NCBI GenBank assembly: GCA_937871505.1 | Contig: CALMPF010000067.1 | Location: 27,206-91,205, forward strand | Length of the DNA stretch: 64,000 bases | Reading direction: 5' to 3' | Source of the DNA: an uncultured Planctomycetia bacterium | GTDB lineage: Bacteria > Planctomycetota > Phycisphaerae > Phycisphaerales > SM1A02 | Shown here: positions 7,875 to 16,568 of the stretch, piece by piece | Layout of the letters: each line of letters begins with the position of its first letter | How positions within the stretch are numbered: position 1 is the stretch's first letter | Made by a program: the position numbers and the translations under genes | Notes under the pieces: generated by a model | What the model saw: only the letters and a program-made list of their open reading frames with translations | What the model was told of the DNA's origin: nothing | Database searches by the model: none

Positions 7875-9551
7875 ATGGATCAGAGCCCCTCGCAGCCGCG
7901 CGGTCCGGCGCCTGACTCGGCGAGTCCGCCGCTCAGCGAGCCAGGTCTCGGCGCGGCATCCGACGTCGGATCGCCCGTCGTCGGACGCGACGGATCCGAC
8001 GGCGAGTCGGCGCGCCGCCCGCTGCGCTACGAGCTTCCCTCGGTGCTGGCCGAGCAGGAGCGGCAGAGCCGTCGGCTTCTGCTGCTGGTCGTCCGCTCGA
8101 TCTTCATCGTGCTGCTCGTCTCGGTGACGGTGCTGACCATCGCCAGCGAGAAGGACGCCTTCACGGAGTTCGGCTGGAGCACCGTCGTCGGCCTGATCGT
8201 CTCCGCGGCAGCCATCGGCGTCATCGTCCTGGTGATCGACGCGATGACGCCGAACAAGCGTCTCTCGACGGTCGTCGGCGTCTACGTCGGGATCTGCTTC
8301 GGGCTGATCGGCGCCGTCGCGATCGGGGCGCTCATCGACATCATCGCCGATGCGTGGGAGATCCGCGGCCCGGTCGCGGAGGACCGGATGGAGGCCCTGA
8401 TCGTGAGCGAGCTCGCCTCGGCGACGGCGGCGCTCCGGCGCGAGACCTCGATGATCACGAGCCTCGTCCGCGATCGCGCCCTCGACGCGCCGGGGGGAAC
8501 TGCGCCCGGCATCGTCCCCGGCGCGGAGAACGGCGACCCGGCGGGACGGTCGGCTCCGGCGAACGAACGACCGACCGTCGCCGAGCAGCCGCTCGTCTCC
8601 GAGCCCGTCGGAGGCGGAGCGGCAGCCGCGGGGATCGATGCCGCCCGCCGCGCCGGGGCCTCGGGGGGAGCGGTCGGATCCCGTGCCGACCCCAACCGCA
8701 CCTCGCTGTATCTCGGCCTCACCAAGGTCATCATCGGCATCGTCCTGTGCTATCTCTCGGTCTCGGTGGTGCTGACCACGAAGGACGACTTCAGGCTGGT
8801 CATCCCCTATGTCGAGTTCGCGAAGCAGGTCCGCGGCGTCCGGCCGCTGCTGGTGGACACCTCGGCGCTGATCGACGGGCGCATCAACGACCTCGGTCAC
8901 ACCGGCTTCTTCGACGCGCCGATCATCATCCCGCGCTTCGTGATCGACGAGCTCCAGATGCTCGCCGACAGCGGCGACCGCACCAAGCGCAGCCGAGGCC
9001 GCCGCGGGCTCGACCTGGTCGCGAAGCTCCAGGCCAACCCGTTCCTCGATGTGACCATCGACGATCCGATCGTCGAGGGACTCTCGGTCGACAAGATGCT
9101 GATCGAGCTCGCGCACACCCAGAAGCTGCGCATCCTCACGACCGACTACAACCTGAAGAAGGTCGCGCAGATCCACGGGGTCGCGGTGCTCAACGTCAAC
9201 GATCTCGCCAGCACGCTGAAGGCGGCGGTCGCCCCGGGCGAGAGCGTCGAGGTCGTGGTCGTCAAGCCTGGCGAGAACCCGAACCAGGGCGTCGGCTACC
9301 TCCCCGACGGCACGATGGTCGTCGTAGAGGAAGCCTCGGAACGCATCGGCGAAACGGTGGCCGTGACGGTGACCAACTCCCTCCAGACCAGCTCCGGCCG
9401 GATGATCTTCGGGCGCATCGAGCCCCCGGATCCCGGGTCCCCCGCGAGCATGGCGCGCAGCGCCACCACGCAGCCGCGTGCGACCGATCGACCGTCCGCT
9501 CCGGTCGGACGCCGCGATCCGCACGGCACGGGCCGCAACCCGCGCCGGTGA
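7875..9551 (+). CDS. PIN and TRAM domain membrane protein (YacL family)
   Basis: The 558-aa protein starts with about 60 disordered residues. Four hydrophobic segments follow (near 77-97, 103-128, 134-155 and, after a variable Ala/Pro-rich insert, 280-300). The C-terminal half is a PIN nuclease domain (LLVDTSALIDGRINDL, later LTTDYNLKKVA) and a TRAM RNA-binding domain (GESVEVVVVKPGENPNQGVGYLPDG). This is the layout of YacL-type proteins, thought to be membrane-anchored RNases. The acidic residues expected of an active PIN fold (Asp in VDTSA, DGR, TTDYN) are present. The ATG at 7875 is preceded by TACACT at a leaderless distance. The insert between the third and fourth hydrophobic segments is longer than usual. 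Confidence 0.88.
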   Translation: MDQSPSQPRGPAPDSASPPLSEPGLGAASDVGSPVVGRDGSDGESARRPLRYELPSVLAEQERQSRRLLLLVVRSIFIVLLVSVTVLTIASEKDAFTEFGWSTVVGLIVSAAAIGVIVLVIDAMTPNKRLSTVVGVYVGICFGLIGAVAIGALIDIIADAWEIRGPVAEDRMEALIVSELASATAALRRETSMITSLVRDRALDAPGGTAPGIVPGAENGDPAGRSAPANERPTVAEQPLVSEPVGGGAAAAGIDAARRAGASGGAVGSRADPNRTSLYLGLTKVIIGIVLCYLSVSVVLTTKDDFRLVIPYVEFAKQVRGVRPLLVDTSALIDGRINDLGHTGFFDAPIIIPRFVIDELQMLADSGDRTKRSRGRRGLDLVAKLQANPFLDVTIDDPIVEGLSVDKMLIELAHTQKLRILTTDYNLKKVAQIHGVAVLNVNDLASTLKAAVAPGESVEVVVVKPGENPNQGVGYLPDGTMVVVEEASERIGETVAVTVTNSLQTSSGRMIFGRIEPPDPGSPASMARSATTQPRATDRPSAPVGRRDPHGTGRNPRR

Positions 9552-9682
9552 GGCGCGATCGTCGCCGATGGGGTCGGACCGCGTCCGGTCGAGTCGGACG
9601 CCGTCGCCCGTCGCCGGCCCCGGGGAGGCGTCGCAGCCTCGCCGCGGCGCGCGGACCCGGTCGAGTCCCCGACCGAAGCCCG
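9552..9682. other. Short convergent intergenic region
   Basis: The 131 bases separate two convergent genes. Only short GC-rich inverted repeats (around GGACCGCGTCCGG near 9586) are visible, with no T-tract terminator. Confidence 0.4.
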
Positions 9683-11347
9683 CTACGCGCTCGGCGTCGC
9701 GTCCGGGGCGCGCGCGAGCACCCACGTTCCGGTGAGCAGCTCGGGGAGTCCGCGCCGCACGGGGTTGATGAGGTGGATGATCGCCAGGAGCGGCAGGCAG
9801 AGCACCACGAACTTGACCAGCGCCCGCCCGAGGCATGCCGCGGCTCCGGCGCGGCCCCCGCGCTCGTCGAGGACGCGCACGCCGGCGAGACGCTTTCCGA
9901 TGCTGCGGCCCGTCGCCGCCTCGGCGATGCCCGCGATCATCGCCGTGAGAAAGAACGCGAGCATCGGAGCGAACGCCCGCTCGATCGGCGCGGTCCAGAT
10001 CGGCTGAAGGAGAACCTCCATGAGCGAGGCGCCGGTGATCAGGATCGCCACTCCAGCCCCGAGGGCATAGTCGATCAGCAGGGCGCCGCTCCGCGCTCCG
10101 AACTCGCCTGCAACCAACCCTGCCGGGAGCGGCAGCGCCGCCGAGATGCGATCCGCGCGAAAGAGCAGCGTGAGGATCGTCGCCGTGCCCGCGAGCAGCC
10201 CGAGGAGCGCCACGTGCGCAAACCGCTCCCGGGGGCTTCGCTGCCGGGCGGCCTCGATCGGATCCGACCACCGGCCGCTGCGGAGATCGAGCGGGTGAAG
10301 CGTCGGCCGTCGATCGCCATCGAGCTCGACGCCGTAGGCAAGCTCGCCGTCGCCGATGAGCGCGGAGACTCCCGCCCGAGCGTCGATCGGCGCTCCGCGC
10401 AAGACCGCGTCGGGACGCACCCAGTGCGCGCGCCATCGTCCGCCGCCGTCGTCGGTGAGCACCACCGGACGCCCCTCCACGTCGAGAATCGCCACTGCCG
10501 ATCCATCGAGTCCCTCGGCGATCCGCCGCCATCCGCCCGCGCCCGGAAGTCCGGCTCGTCCGCGCCAGAGATCCACCGATCCCTCTGCGGGGTCGGAGAT
10601 GGCCAGAAGCACCTCGTCCTCCGCGCCCCCTGAGAGGCCGGCGAGGCGGATCTCGCCGAGCCGCTGCGCATCGCGAGGAAGCGGCGCGAGCTCGCTCCAG
10701 CCCGCACCCTCCTGCCGCAGCACGCGCAGCCTGCCCGGCGCCGCGGCGGATGGAAGTCCCTCGACGGCGCGGTCGCGGACGGCCGCGATCAGCCCCCCGC
10801 GGAGCGCGGCGATCGCCTCGATGGCCGACCCCGCCGGCAGGGACGGGACCAGATCGAAGCGGTTGGGCGGATCGTTGAAGAAGGTCTCCATCGCCTGGTT
10901 CCGCACGGCCCGGAGCGTCCAGACCGCCGTACCGCCGCGCGCGGCGGGAAGGGCGAACCAGAGCCGATCGCCGGAGGCGACGAGGGCCTCCGGCGAGTCG
11001 GGAAGCTCCGATGCGACGCGCGGACCTCCCGGCATCGAAGCGTGATCGTGCATCAGGCGAGCCGGTCGACCGGGCGCATGCGGCGGGAGCACGAACCAGA
11101 GGTGTCCATCGGCGCCGGCGCTGCGAGCGCGCCGCGGGCCTCCGGACTCGGCCGAGCTCGCTTCGGCCGCTCTCGCCGAGTCGGACGGAGTTCCGAGCGC
11201 AGCGCGCCTCCCCGACCCCGCCGAATCGCCGGGGACCAGCGCCGCGCCGGCGACGGCGGCAGCGCATGCGGCGGCGATCGTGCAGGCAACGGCCGCGCGG
11301 CGCAGCGCGCCCGCGCCCACTCCGACGCGCCTCCCGACGATCGTCAC
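9683..11347 (-). CDS. RDD-domain membrane protein with large N-terminal extracytoplasmic region
   Basis: The 554-aa protein begins with an N-terminal hydrophobic segment (residues about 13-37, Ala-rich). Some 330 residues follow with repeated short motifs such as LWFVLPP, LWFALPAA and AIAALRGGLIAAV, suggesting a beta-propeller-like fold. A further hydrophobic helix comes near 390-410. The C-terminus is an RDD domain (FGARSGALLIDYALGAGVA..., then a GRSIGKRLAGVRVLD stretch) with about three membrane segments. RDD proteins are often transporters or of unknown role. The GTG start overlaps the upstream stop in GTGA, the last link in a three-gene unit. No specific function can be given. Confidence 0.75.
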   Translation of the reverse strand: MTIVGRRVGVGAGALRRAAVACTIAAACAAAVAGAALVPGDSAGSGRRAALGTPSDSARAAEASSAESGGPRRARSAGADGHLWFVLPPHAPGRPARLMHDHASMPGGPRVASELPDSPEALVASGDRLWFALPAARGGTAVWTLRAVRNQAMETFFNDPPNRFDLVPSLPAGSAIEAIAALRGGLIAAVRDRAVEGLPSAAAPGRLRVLRQEGAGWSELAPLPRDAQRLGEIRLAGLSGGAEDEVLLAISDPAEGSVDLWRGRAGLPGAGGWRRIAEGLDGSAVAILDVEGRPVVLTDDGGGRWRAHWVRPDAVLRGAPIDARAGVSALIGDGELAYGVELDGDRRPTLHPLDLRSGRWSDPIEAARQRSPRERFAHVALLGLLAGTATILTLLFRADRISAALPLPAGLVAGEFGARSGALLIDYALGAGVAILITGASLMEVLLQPIWTAPIERAFAPMLAFFLTAMIAGIAEAATGRSIGKRLAGVRVLDERGGRAGAAACLGRALVKFVVLCLPLLAIIHLINPVRRGLPELLTGTWVLARAPDATPSA

Positions 11348-12345
11348 GGGCGCGCCACCTGCGTCGGCCGGAACGTCGCCGTGAGGGTCTCGAGGTCGAA
11401 GAGCCGCTCGGCGATCCGCGCCTCGCCTCGGGGATCGGGTTCGAGGAAGAGCCGGACCTCGCGGCGCTCGCCGCTGTCGCCGGAGGCATCGATGACCACG
11501 GTGTTGGGGAAGCGTGGCCGTCCGCCCGGGGGCTTCCCGGGTCGATCGGCGGGCTCGTAGCGGGAAAGCTCGCTGCGAAGCTGCGTGCGACCCTCGTCGT
11601 CGAGCACCTCGATGACCGTGGGCAGGCGGGTGATCGCGTCGACGGTCACGCGCAGCGGACCACCGTCGCCGGCGAACTCGACCACGATCCCGCCGCCGCT
11701 GCCCGACCCGTCCTCGAGCACCGAGTCGAGATCGGCCGCCTCGGGAAAGCGGAGCAGCCCGAGGACATCGATCAGCGAGAGCCGGCTCAGGTCCAGCGGT
11801 CCGGCATCCGCGCGCTGCGCGGGCTCGCCCGTCCCGCCGGGTCCATCGAGCGGGAATCGCCGGGGCTCCGCCGCCGCCGTCTCGACGATCCAGAGCGTCG
11901 GCTCCCGGTCGCGCAGGTCGAACATCCAGCGACTCCCTGCGGCCGACCCGACCCAGAGGAAGCGCTCGCCGACCTTCGTCAGGCTCAGCGCGGTCTCGTC
12001 GGGCAGCCGGAGGAAGAGCTCGCCGCGGCAGTACTCGAAGTGATTCCCGCGCCGGTCGCGCCAGCGAAGCTCCACCTGACCCGAGGCGTAGAGCTGCTCC
12101 ATCGCATCGAGCCTCGCGCGCTGGGACTCGACCACCTCGTTCCATCGCTCCGAGAAGGGCGCCGGCGCGGCGCCCGCATCGGCGTCCCCGGAGTCGCCGC
12201 GCTGCCCCGTGCGGCAGGAAGCGGCCGTCAGCACCGCGGCGCAGAGCGCCGCCGCGACCACGAGCGGAGATGGCGAGGCGCGGCCGCGCGCAGGCGCCGA
12301 TGGTCGTCGGGCATCGGCCCGGCGCTCCCCGCGAAGGGCGTTCAT
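11344..12345 (-). CDS. Probable secreted lipoprotein of unknown function
   Basis: The 333-aa protein has a basic N-terminus, a hydrophobic stretch (about 28-43) and a possible lipobox ending in Cys44 (TAASC), which suggests an exported lipoprotein. The mature part begins with a helix (WNEVVESQRARLDAMEQLYASG), then strands such as VELRWRDRRGNHFEYCRGELFLRLP. That order resembles LolA/LppX-like lipid-binding folds, though no motif proves it. The ATG overlaps the stop of the gene at 12342-12875 by four bases, and its own stop overlaps the RDD gene start. It is probably co-translated with both. Confidence 0.7.
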   Translation of the reverse strand: MNALRGERRADARRPSAPARGRASPSPLVVAAALCAAVLTAASCRTGQRGDSGDADAGAAPAPFSERWNEVVESQRARLDAMEQLYASGQVELRWRDRRGNHFEYCRGELFLRLPDETALSLTKVGERFLWVGSAAGSRWMFDLRDREPTLWIVETAAAEPRRFPLDGPGGTGEPAQRADAGPLDLSRLSLIDVLGLLRFPEAADLDSVLEDGSGSGGGIVVEFAGDGGPLRVTVDAITRLPTVIEVLDDEGRTQLRSELSRYEPADRPGKPPGGRPRFPNTVVIDASGDSGERREVRLFLEPDPRGEARIAERLFDLETLTATFRPTQVARP

Positions 12346-12875
12346 GCGTCCTCCGCGACGATCTCGCCGAGCTGTTCCGCGATCGACTGCACGTCTGCTT
12401 CGGAGAGTCCCGGATCGGCCATGCGCAGCGGCGGCGCCCCTTCGAGAGCGCCGCGGACCTGCACCAGCCAGACCTCCTGTCCGAGGGAGCCCTCGCCCTC
12501 CCGCTCCCGCCCGACGGATCGAAGCAGTCGGCGTCGGAGCAGGACGAGCCCGAGCACGAATCGGAACGCGGCCCGCTCCGGCGAGCGGTCGGACTCGAGG
12601 CGGCGGAACAGCTCGATGAGCACGTCATCGTCGACGAGAAGCCGCCGCGGCGCGTCGCTTCGCGGCACTTCCGTCCGCCAGAAGCTGAACAGGCCGGGCG
12701 GCCGGTGTCCGGCCTCCCACGCCTCGACGGCGTAGTCGCGGCGCACAAACCCGGGGTGGTCAGGCGCATCCGCAAGAGTCGCGACGCAGGGCGAGCCCGG
12801 TTCAAGGGCGACGCCGCTGGCGGCGCAGGTCCCGGTGAAGCGTCCGATGTCGTAGCCGATCGTCGTCCGTGCCAT
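12342..12875 (-). CDS. Conserved-looking hypothetical protein
   Basis: The 177-aa protein has no signal peptide or membrane segment. The first half holds two cysteines (CAASGVALEPGSPC) spaced like a small metal-binding knuckle. The second half has a leucine/arginine-rich helix (FRFVLGLVLLRRRLLRS) followed by a strand resembling a VWLVQVRG core. I do not recognise the family. It is the first gene of a unit with the lipoprotein and RDD genes, linked by four-base overlaps. A TACGCT on the minus strand 15 bases before the ATG could be its -10 box. Confidence 0.65.
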   Translation of the reverse strand: MARTTIGYDIGRFTGTCAASGVALEPGSPCVATLADAPDHPGFVRRDYAVEAWEAGHRPPGLFSFWRTEVPRSDAPRRLLVDDDVLIELFRRLESDRSPERAAFRFVLGLVLLRRRLLRSVGREREGEGSLGQEVWLVQVRGALEGAPPLRMADPGLSEADVQSIAEQLGEIVAEDA

Positions 12876-13038
12876 GTCGTCGCAGCCAGAGCGTAGCGCG
12901 CGGCACTGGCGGTCATCCCGCCGAGGCGCGTCGCCCGGCGCCCGGGACGAGGGTCGGTCGGGCGCGGCCAGATCGAACTCCGGCGACGGGGCTTCGAGCG
13001 CGGGCGCTCCGCGGCGCAGGCCGTCGCGCCCCGATTCC

Positions 13039-13044
13039 TATACT
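13039..13044 (+). promoter_or_regulatory. -10 box upstream of cdaA
   Basis: TATACT is the best -10 hexamer in the 260-base divergent gap. It lies about 90 bases before the cdaA ATG. No clear -35 or riboswitch fold is seen. Confidence 0.4.
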
Positions 13045-13136
13045 CGGCCACTTCGCCGCTCGGATCGTCCTTCGGCACCTCGACACTCAGGGTCCCTCCG
13101 TCCCGGCCGGTCGCAACGGCCTCGCCATCCAGCGGC

Positions 13137-13973
13137 ATGCTGCGCTCCATCACGGAATTCCTCGCGCCTTTCAACCTCATCGAGGTCGCGTTCGAGCTTC
13201 TCGTGATCTGGATCGTGGTCTGGTTCGTCTATCGGTTCATCGAGTCGTCGCGCGGTGCCGGCGTTCTCAGGGGCATGATCCTGCTGATCCTGATCGTCAC
13301 CGTCGCGATCAAGTTCTTCGGAGAGGCCTTCGGGACGATCGAACGGCTCAGCCTGATCTACGACAATCTCGTGAGCATCCTCGCGATCCTCCTGATCGTG
13401 GTCTTCCAGCCGGAGCTTCGCCAGGGGATGGTGCGCCTCGGCGAGGTCTTCTCGCGGACGGCCTCCGCGGCGAGCGTGATCGACGAGGTCGATCGGGCCG
13501 TCGACTTCCTGAGCAAGAACCAGTTCGGAGCGATCATCGTCTTCGAACGCACGATCGCGCTGCGCTCGATCGTCGAGGGCGGCGTGGCGCTCGATGCGCG
13601 TCTCTCGGCGCGGCTGCTCCAGTCGATCTTCTATCCGAACAACCCGCTGCACGATCTCGCAGTCGTCATCCGGGGAGACCGCATCCTCGCGGCCAACGTC
13701 CAGCTTCCCCTCGCGGACGTCGGGGTCGTCGACGCGGAGCTGGGCTCGCGCCACCGCGCAGCCGTCGGCGTCACCATGGAGACGGACGCGATCGCGCTGG
13801 TGGTCAGCGAGGAGAAGGGGACCATCAGGATCGCCGATCGAGGGCGGCTCTCGCCGGCGATCGCCCGCGAGCAGTTCCGCGCGGAGCTGCAGCGCCGGCT
13901 GCTCGAGCCCGTCCCGGAGAGCGCCGCGCCGCGTCCGCTCGCCGGAGAGCCCCGCCCGGCGGAGGCGGCGTGA
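13137..13973 (+). CDS. cdaA: Diadenylate cyclase (c-di-AMP synthase), CdaA type
   Basis: The 278-aa protein makes c-di-AMP from two ATP. Three N-terminal membrane helices (about 12-33, 42-60 and 76-91) precede the DAC domain (about 110-255). The substrate motif RHR is intact at 205-207 (GSRHRAAVG), followed by SEEKGTI. The other signature, normally DGA, reads D173-L174-A175 (PLHDLAVVIRGD): the catalytic Asp is kept but Gly is replaced by Leu. The C-terminus is a short Pro/Ala tail. The gene is followed by a ybbR-type gene 1 base downstream, the usual cdaA-cdaR pairing. Start at the first ATG before the first helix. Confidence 0.92.
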   Translation: MLRSITEFLAPFNLIEVAFELLVIWIVVWFVYRFIESSRGAGVLRGMILLILIVTVAIKFFGEAFGTIERLSLIYDNLVSILAILLIVVFQPELRQGMVRLGEVFSRTASAASVIDEVDRAVDFLSKNQFGAIIVFERTIALRSIVEGGVALDARLSARLLQSIFYPNNPLHDLAVVIRGDRILAANVQLPLADVGVVDAELGSRHRAAVGVTMETDAIALVVSEEKGTIRIADRGRLSPAIAREQFRAELQRRLLEPVPESAAPRPLAGEPRPAEAA

Positions 13974-13974
13974 C

Positions 13975-15111
13975 ATGCGCTGGCGCGAGCGAACCATCCG
14001 CATCGCGGTCGTCACGGCGGTCTCTCTCGTCGTCTGGATCTGGGCGGCGCGGACGACCACCGACAACGCAACGATCAAGTCGACGATCACGGTCTCGCTT
14101 CCCCCCGGCCGCGCCAACGAGGCGGTGCTGATGTCGCCGACGCGCCCCTTCGAGGTGCAGTTGAAGGCGCGCGGCCTCAAGACCGACGTTCCCCGCGCAG
14201 AGCTGCGCCTCCGCGACACCGCATTGGTCATCGGCGAACGAGGCGTTCCGCTCGGCGCGGCGGACGACACGACCCCCTTCGATGCCGCGACGCTCATCAG
14301 CATCCTCCAGGGCCGCCTCGACGACGACGGCGTGGACGTGCGGATTCTCGAGCTCGGCGGCGACGTGCCGCCGCTTCTCGTCGAACCTCTCGAACAGCGC
14401 ACGCTGGTGATCGGAACCAACCTGATCCCGATCTCCGCGAGCGCGCCGCCCGGAGCGCTGCTGATCGATCGCCCGCCCGCGGTCGAGCCTGCGTCGGTCG
14501 TCGTCCGCGGGCCGCGCAGCCTCTTCCGCGACGGCGTGATCTTCCGCGCGGAGGCGGTCGTCGAGCCGGCGGTCTTCCTCGGCCGCGAGCCCGGACGGTC
14601 CTTCACCGATCGGGTCCCGATCCAGATCCGGACGGACCCTCCGGGCGATCTCGGAGCCCGCCTCGCCCGCGCCCCGGAGAACGCGGTCGTGAGCTACCGC
14701 ATCGCCGAACGGACCGAGACGCTCGTGCTCGGCGGCGAGGGCTCCACCGGCCCGGGCGTGCCCGTCCAGGTCGCGCTTCCGGCGCCTGACATCGGGCGCT
14801 TCGACGTCGTGATCGACAGCGCTGACGCGTTCCTGCGGAACGTGACGCTTCGCGGGTCTCCCGAGGCGCTCGAGCAGGTCCGCCAGGGACGCCAGACCGT
14901 GATCGCATTCGTGCAGCTCAGTTCGAACGAGCTCGACCGCGCGGTGCTCGAGGGCGGGACGATCGTCAAGCAGGTCGGCCTCTGGCAGCTTCCGTCGGGG
15001 ATCTCGGTCGCCGACGGCGGCCGCACGACGAGGCAGATCGACGCGCTCCGCGACGGACTTCCGCCTCCCGCCGGAGTGCGCGTCGAGGTGCGGAGGCGCG
15101 GCTCGGCGTAG
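13975..15111 (+). CDS. YbbR-like (CdaR-type) membrane-anchored protein
   Basis: The 378-aa protein starts one base after the cdaA stop. It has a single N-terminal helix (RIAVVTAVSLVVWIWAA) and an extracytoplasmic part with repeating strands (SVVVRGPRSLFRD, FDVVIDSADAFLRNVTLRGSPE) typical of YbbR domains. In Firmicutes, CdaR is encoded beside CdaA and modulates it. The similarity here is weak in sequence but clear in architecture and position. The true start follows the cdaA stop; the same frame remains open further upstream by chance. Confidence 0.8.
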   Translation: MRWRERTIRIAVVTAVSLVVWIWAARTTTDNATIKSTITVSLPPGRANEAVLMSPTRPFEVQLKARGLKTDVPRAELRLRDTALVIGERGVPLGAADDTTPFDAATLISILQGRLDDDGVDVRILELGGDVPPLLVEPLEQRTLVIGTNLIPISASAPPGALLIDRPPAVEPASVVVRGPRSLFRDGVIFRAEAVVEPAVFLGREPGRSFTDRVPIQIRTDPPGDLGARLARAPENAVVSYRIAERTETLVLGGEGSTGPGVPVQVALPAPDIGRFDVVIDSADAFLRNVTLRGSPEALEQVRQGRQTVIAFVQLSSNELDRAVLEGGTIVKQVGLWQLPSGISVADGGRTTRQIDALRDGLPPPAGVRVEVRRRGSA

Positions 15112-15150
15112 CGGCGGCCGGCCGAGCGCTCCGGCGGTCCCGTGGCTCCG

Positions 15151-16464
15151 CTACCGCCAGGCCACGGCGTGCCAGTGCTTGCGGCCGCGGCGCAGGAGCG
15201 TCGTCTCGCCGTGGAGCAGATCGGACGCAGTGAGGCGGTGCTCCGGCTCGATCCGTTCCCCGTTGACCGAGATCGCGCCGGCGGCGAGGAACTCCCGCGC
15301 CTCGCGCTTCGATGTCACGAGCGCGGTCCTGACCAGCACGTCGGCCAGCGGAACGCCTTCGCCCGCAAGCGCGGCGCGCTCCTCGACCGAGCCTGGAAGC
15401 TCCGAGGCGACTTCGCGCAGCGAGCGCGCATCGAGGCTCCGCACGTCGCCGCTGAAGAGCGCCGCCGCCGCGAGCTCCGCCCGGGCGCGCTCGCCGACGC
15501 CGTGGAAGAGCTCGGTCATCAGGGCGGCGAGACGGCGCTGCGCCGCCCGCTCCTGCGGCGCGGCGGCATGAGCGGCCTCCAGCTCCAGCACCTCCGCCTC
15601 GTCGAGGAACGTGAAGAAGCGCAGGTATCTGCCGACCTCGTCATCGGCGACGTTGAGCCAGAACTGGTGGAACGCGAAGGGCGAGGTGCGAGACGCGTCG
15701 AGATAGATCGCGCCGCGCTCGCTCTTGCCGATCTTGGTTCCGTCGCGGTTGGCGACCAGCGGCGTGGTGACGCCGAACGCCTCGCCACCGGCCATCCGCC
15801 GGATGAGGTCCATGCCGGAGACGATGTTCCCGTACTGATCGCTCCCGCCGAGCTGGACGGTGCAGGACCGGGTCCTGAAGAGGTGGAGAAAGTCGTACGC
15901 CTGAAGGAGCACGTAGCTGAACTCGGTGTACGAGATCCCCTGCTCACGGCTGTTCAGCCGGGCGGCGACGGAGTCGCGCTGGATCATCTGATTGACCGAG
16001 AAGTGCTTGCCGACGTCGCGGAGCATCTCGAGATAGCCGATCGGACCGAGCCAGTCGAGGTTGTTGAGGATGACCGCGCGGTTCGACGCCGACTCCGAGA
16101 AGTCGAGCACGCGGGCGAAGGTCGGACGCTGCGCCTCGACGTTCGCCGCCACCCGCTCCGCGTCGAGGAGCTGCCGCTCGGCGCTCTTGCCGGAAGGGTC
16201 GCCGATCAGCCCGGTGCCGCCGCCCATCAGCACGATCGGCCGATGGCCGCAGCGCTGCCAGTGGGCGAGGAGCTTGATCTGGATGAAGTTGCCGATCGTG
16301 AGCGCCTCGGCCGTCGGGTCGAAGCCGACGTAGGCGATGCGCGGCGCCGTCGAGGCCTGACCGACATGCCGCGCCACCTCCTCTCCCGCGGTCTGATGCA
16401 GGAGGCCTCGCCAGCGAAGCTCGGCGAGGAAGTCATGATCGGCGGAGTCCGTGTCGTGTCCCAT
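15151..16464 (-). CDS. tyrS: Tyrosyl-tRNA synthetase
   Basis: The 437-aa class I synthetase charges tRNA-Tyr. The N-terminal domain shows GFDPTAEALTIGN (46-59), GGGTGLIGDPSGKS (81-94) and a KIGKS loop near 242-246 in place of KMSKS. The C-terminal S4 RNA-binding domain (TSKREAREFLAAGAISVNGERI) is intact. The HIGH signature reads TIGN, so both usual histidines are replaced. The length is normal. It converges on the ybbR gene with a 39-base gap and lies 104 bases downstream of the DUF1501 gene on the same strand. Confidence 0.95.
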   Translation of the reverse strand: MGHDTDSADHDFLAELRWRGLLHQTAGEEVARHVGQASTAPRIAYVGFDPTAEALTIGNFIQIKLLAHWQRCGHRPIVLMGGGTGLIGDPSGKSAERQLLDAERVAANVEAQRPTFARVLDFSESASNRAVILNNLDWLGPIGYLEMLRDVGKHFSVNQMIQRDSVAARLNSREQGISYTEFSYVLLQAYDFLHLFRTRSCTVQLGGSDQYGNIVSGMDLIRRMAGGEAFGVTTPLVANRDGTKIGKSERGAIYLDASRTSPFAFHQFWLNVADDEVGRYLRFFTFLDEAEVLELEAAHAAAPQERAAQRRLAALMTELFHGVGERARAELAAAALFSGDVRSLDARSLREVASELPGSVEERAALAGEGVPLADVLVRTALVTSKREAREFLAAGAISVNGERIEPEHRLTASDLLHGETTLLRRGRKHWHAVAWR

Positions 16465-16568
16465 CGGTGCGCGGCCGAGGATACGCGGCCCGTCGCGCGC
16501 CGTGCGCCGAGACCGGGCCCGACGCGAGCGTCATCCGATCGCTCCGTCGCCTTCCAGCCGGCGGTCCC

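Noticed and set aside
7857..11489. A 1210-codon open frame on the minus strand
   Set aside because: It is the mirror of the PIN-TRAM gene for half its length and lies out of frame with the RDD gene for the rest; no homology.
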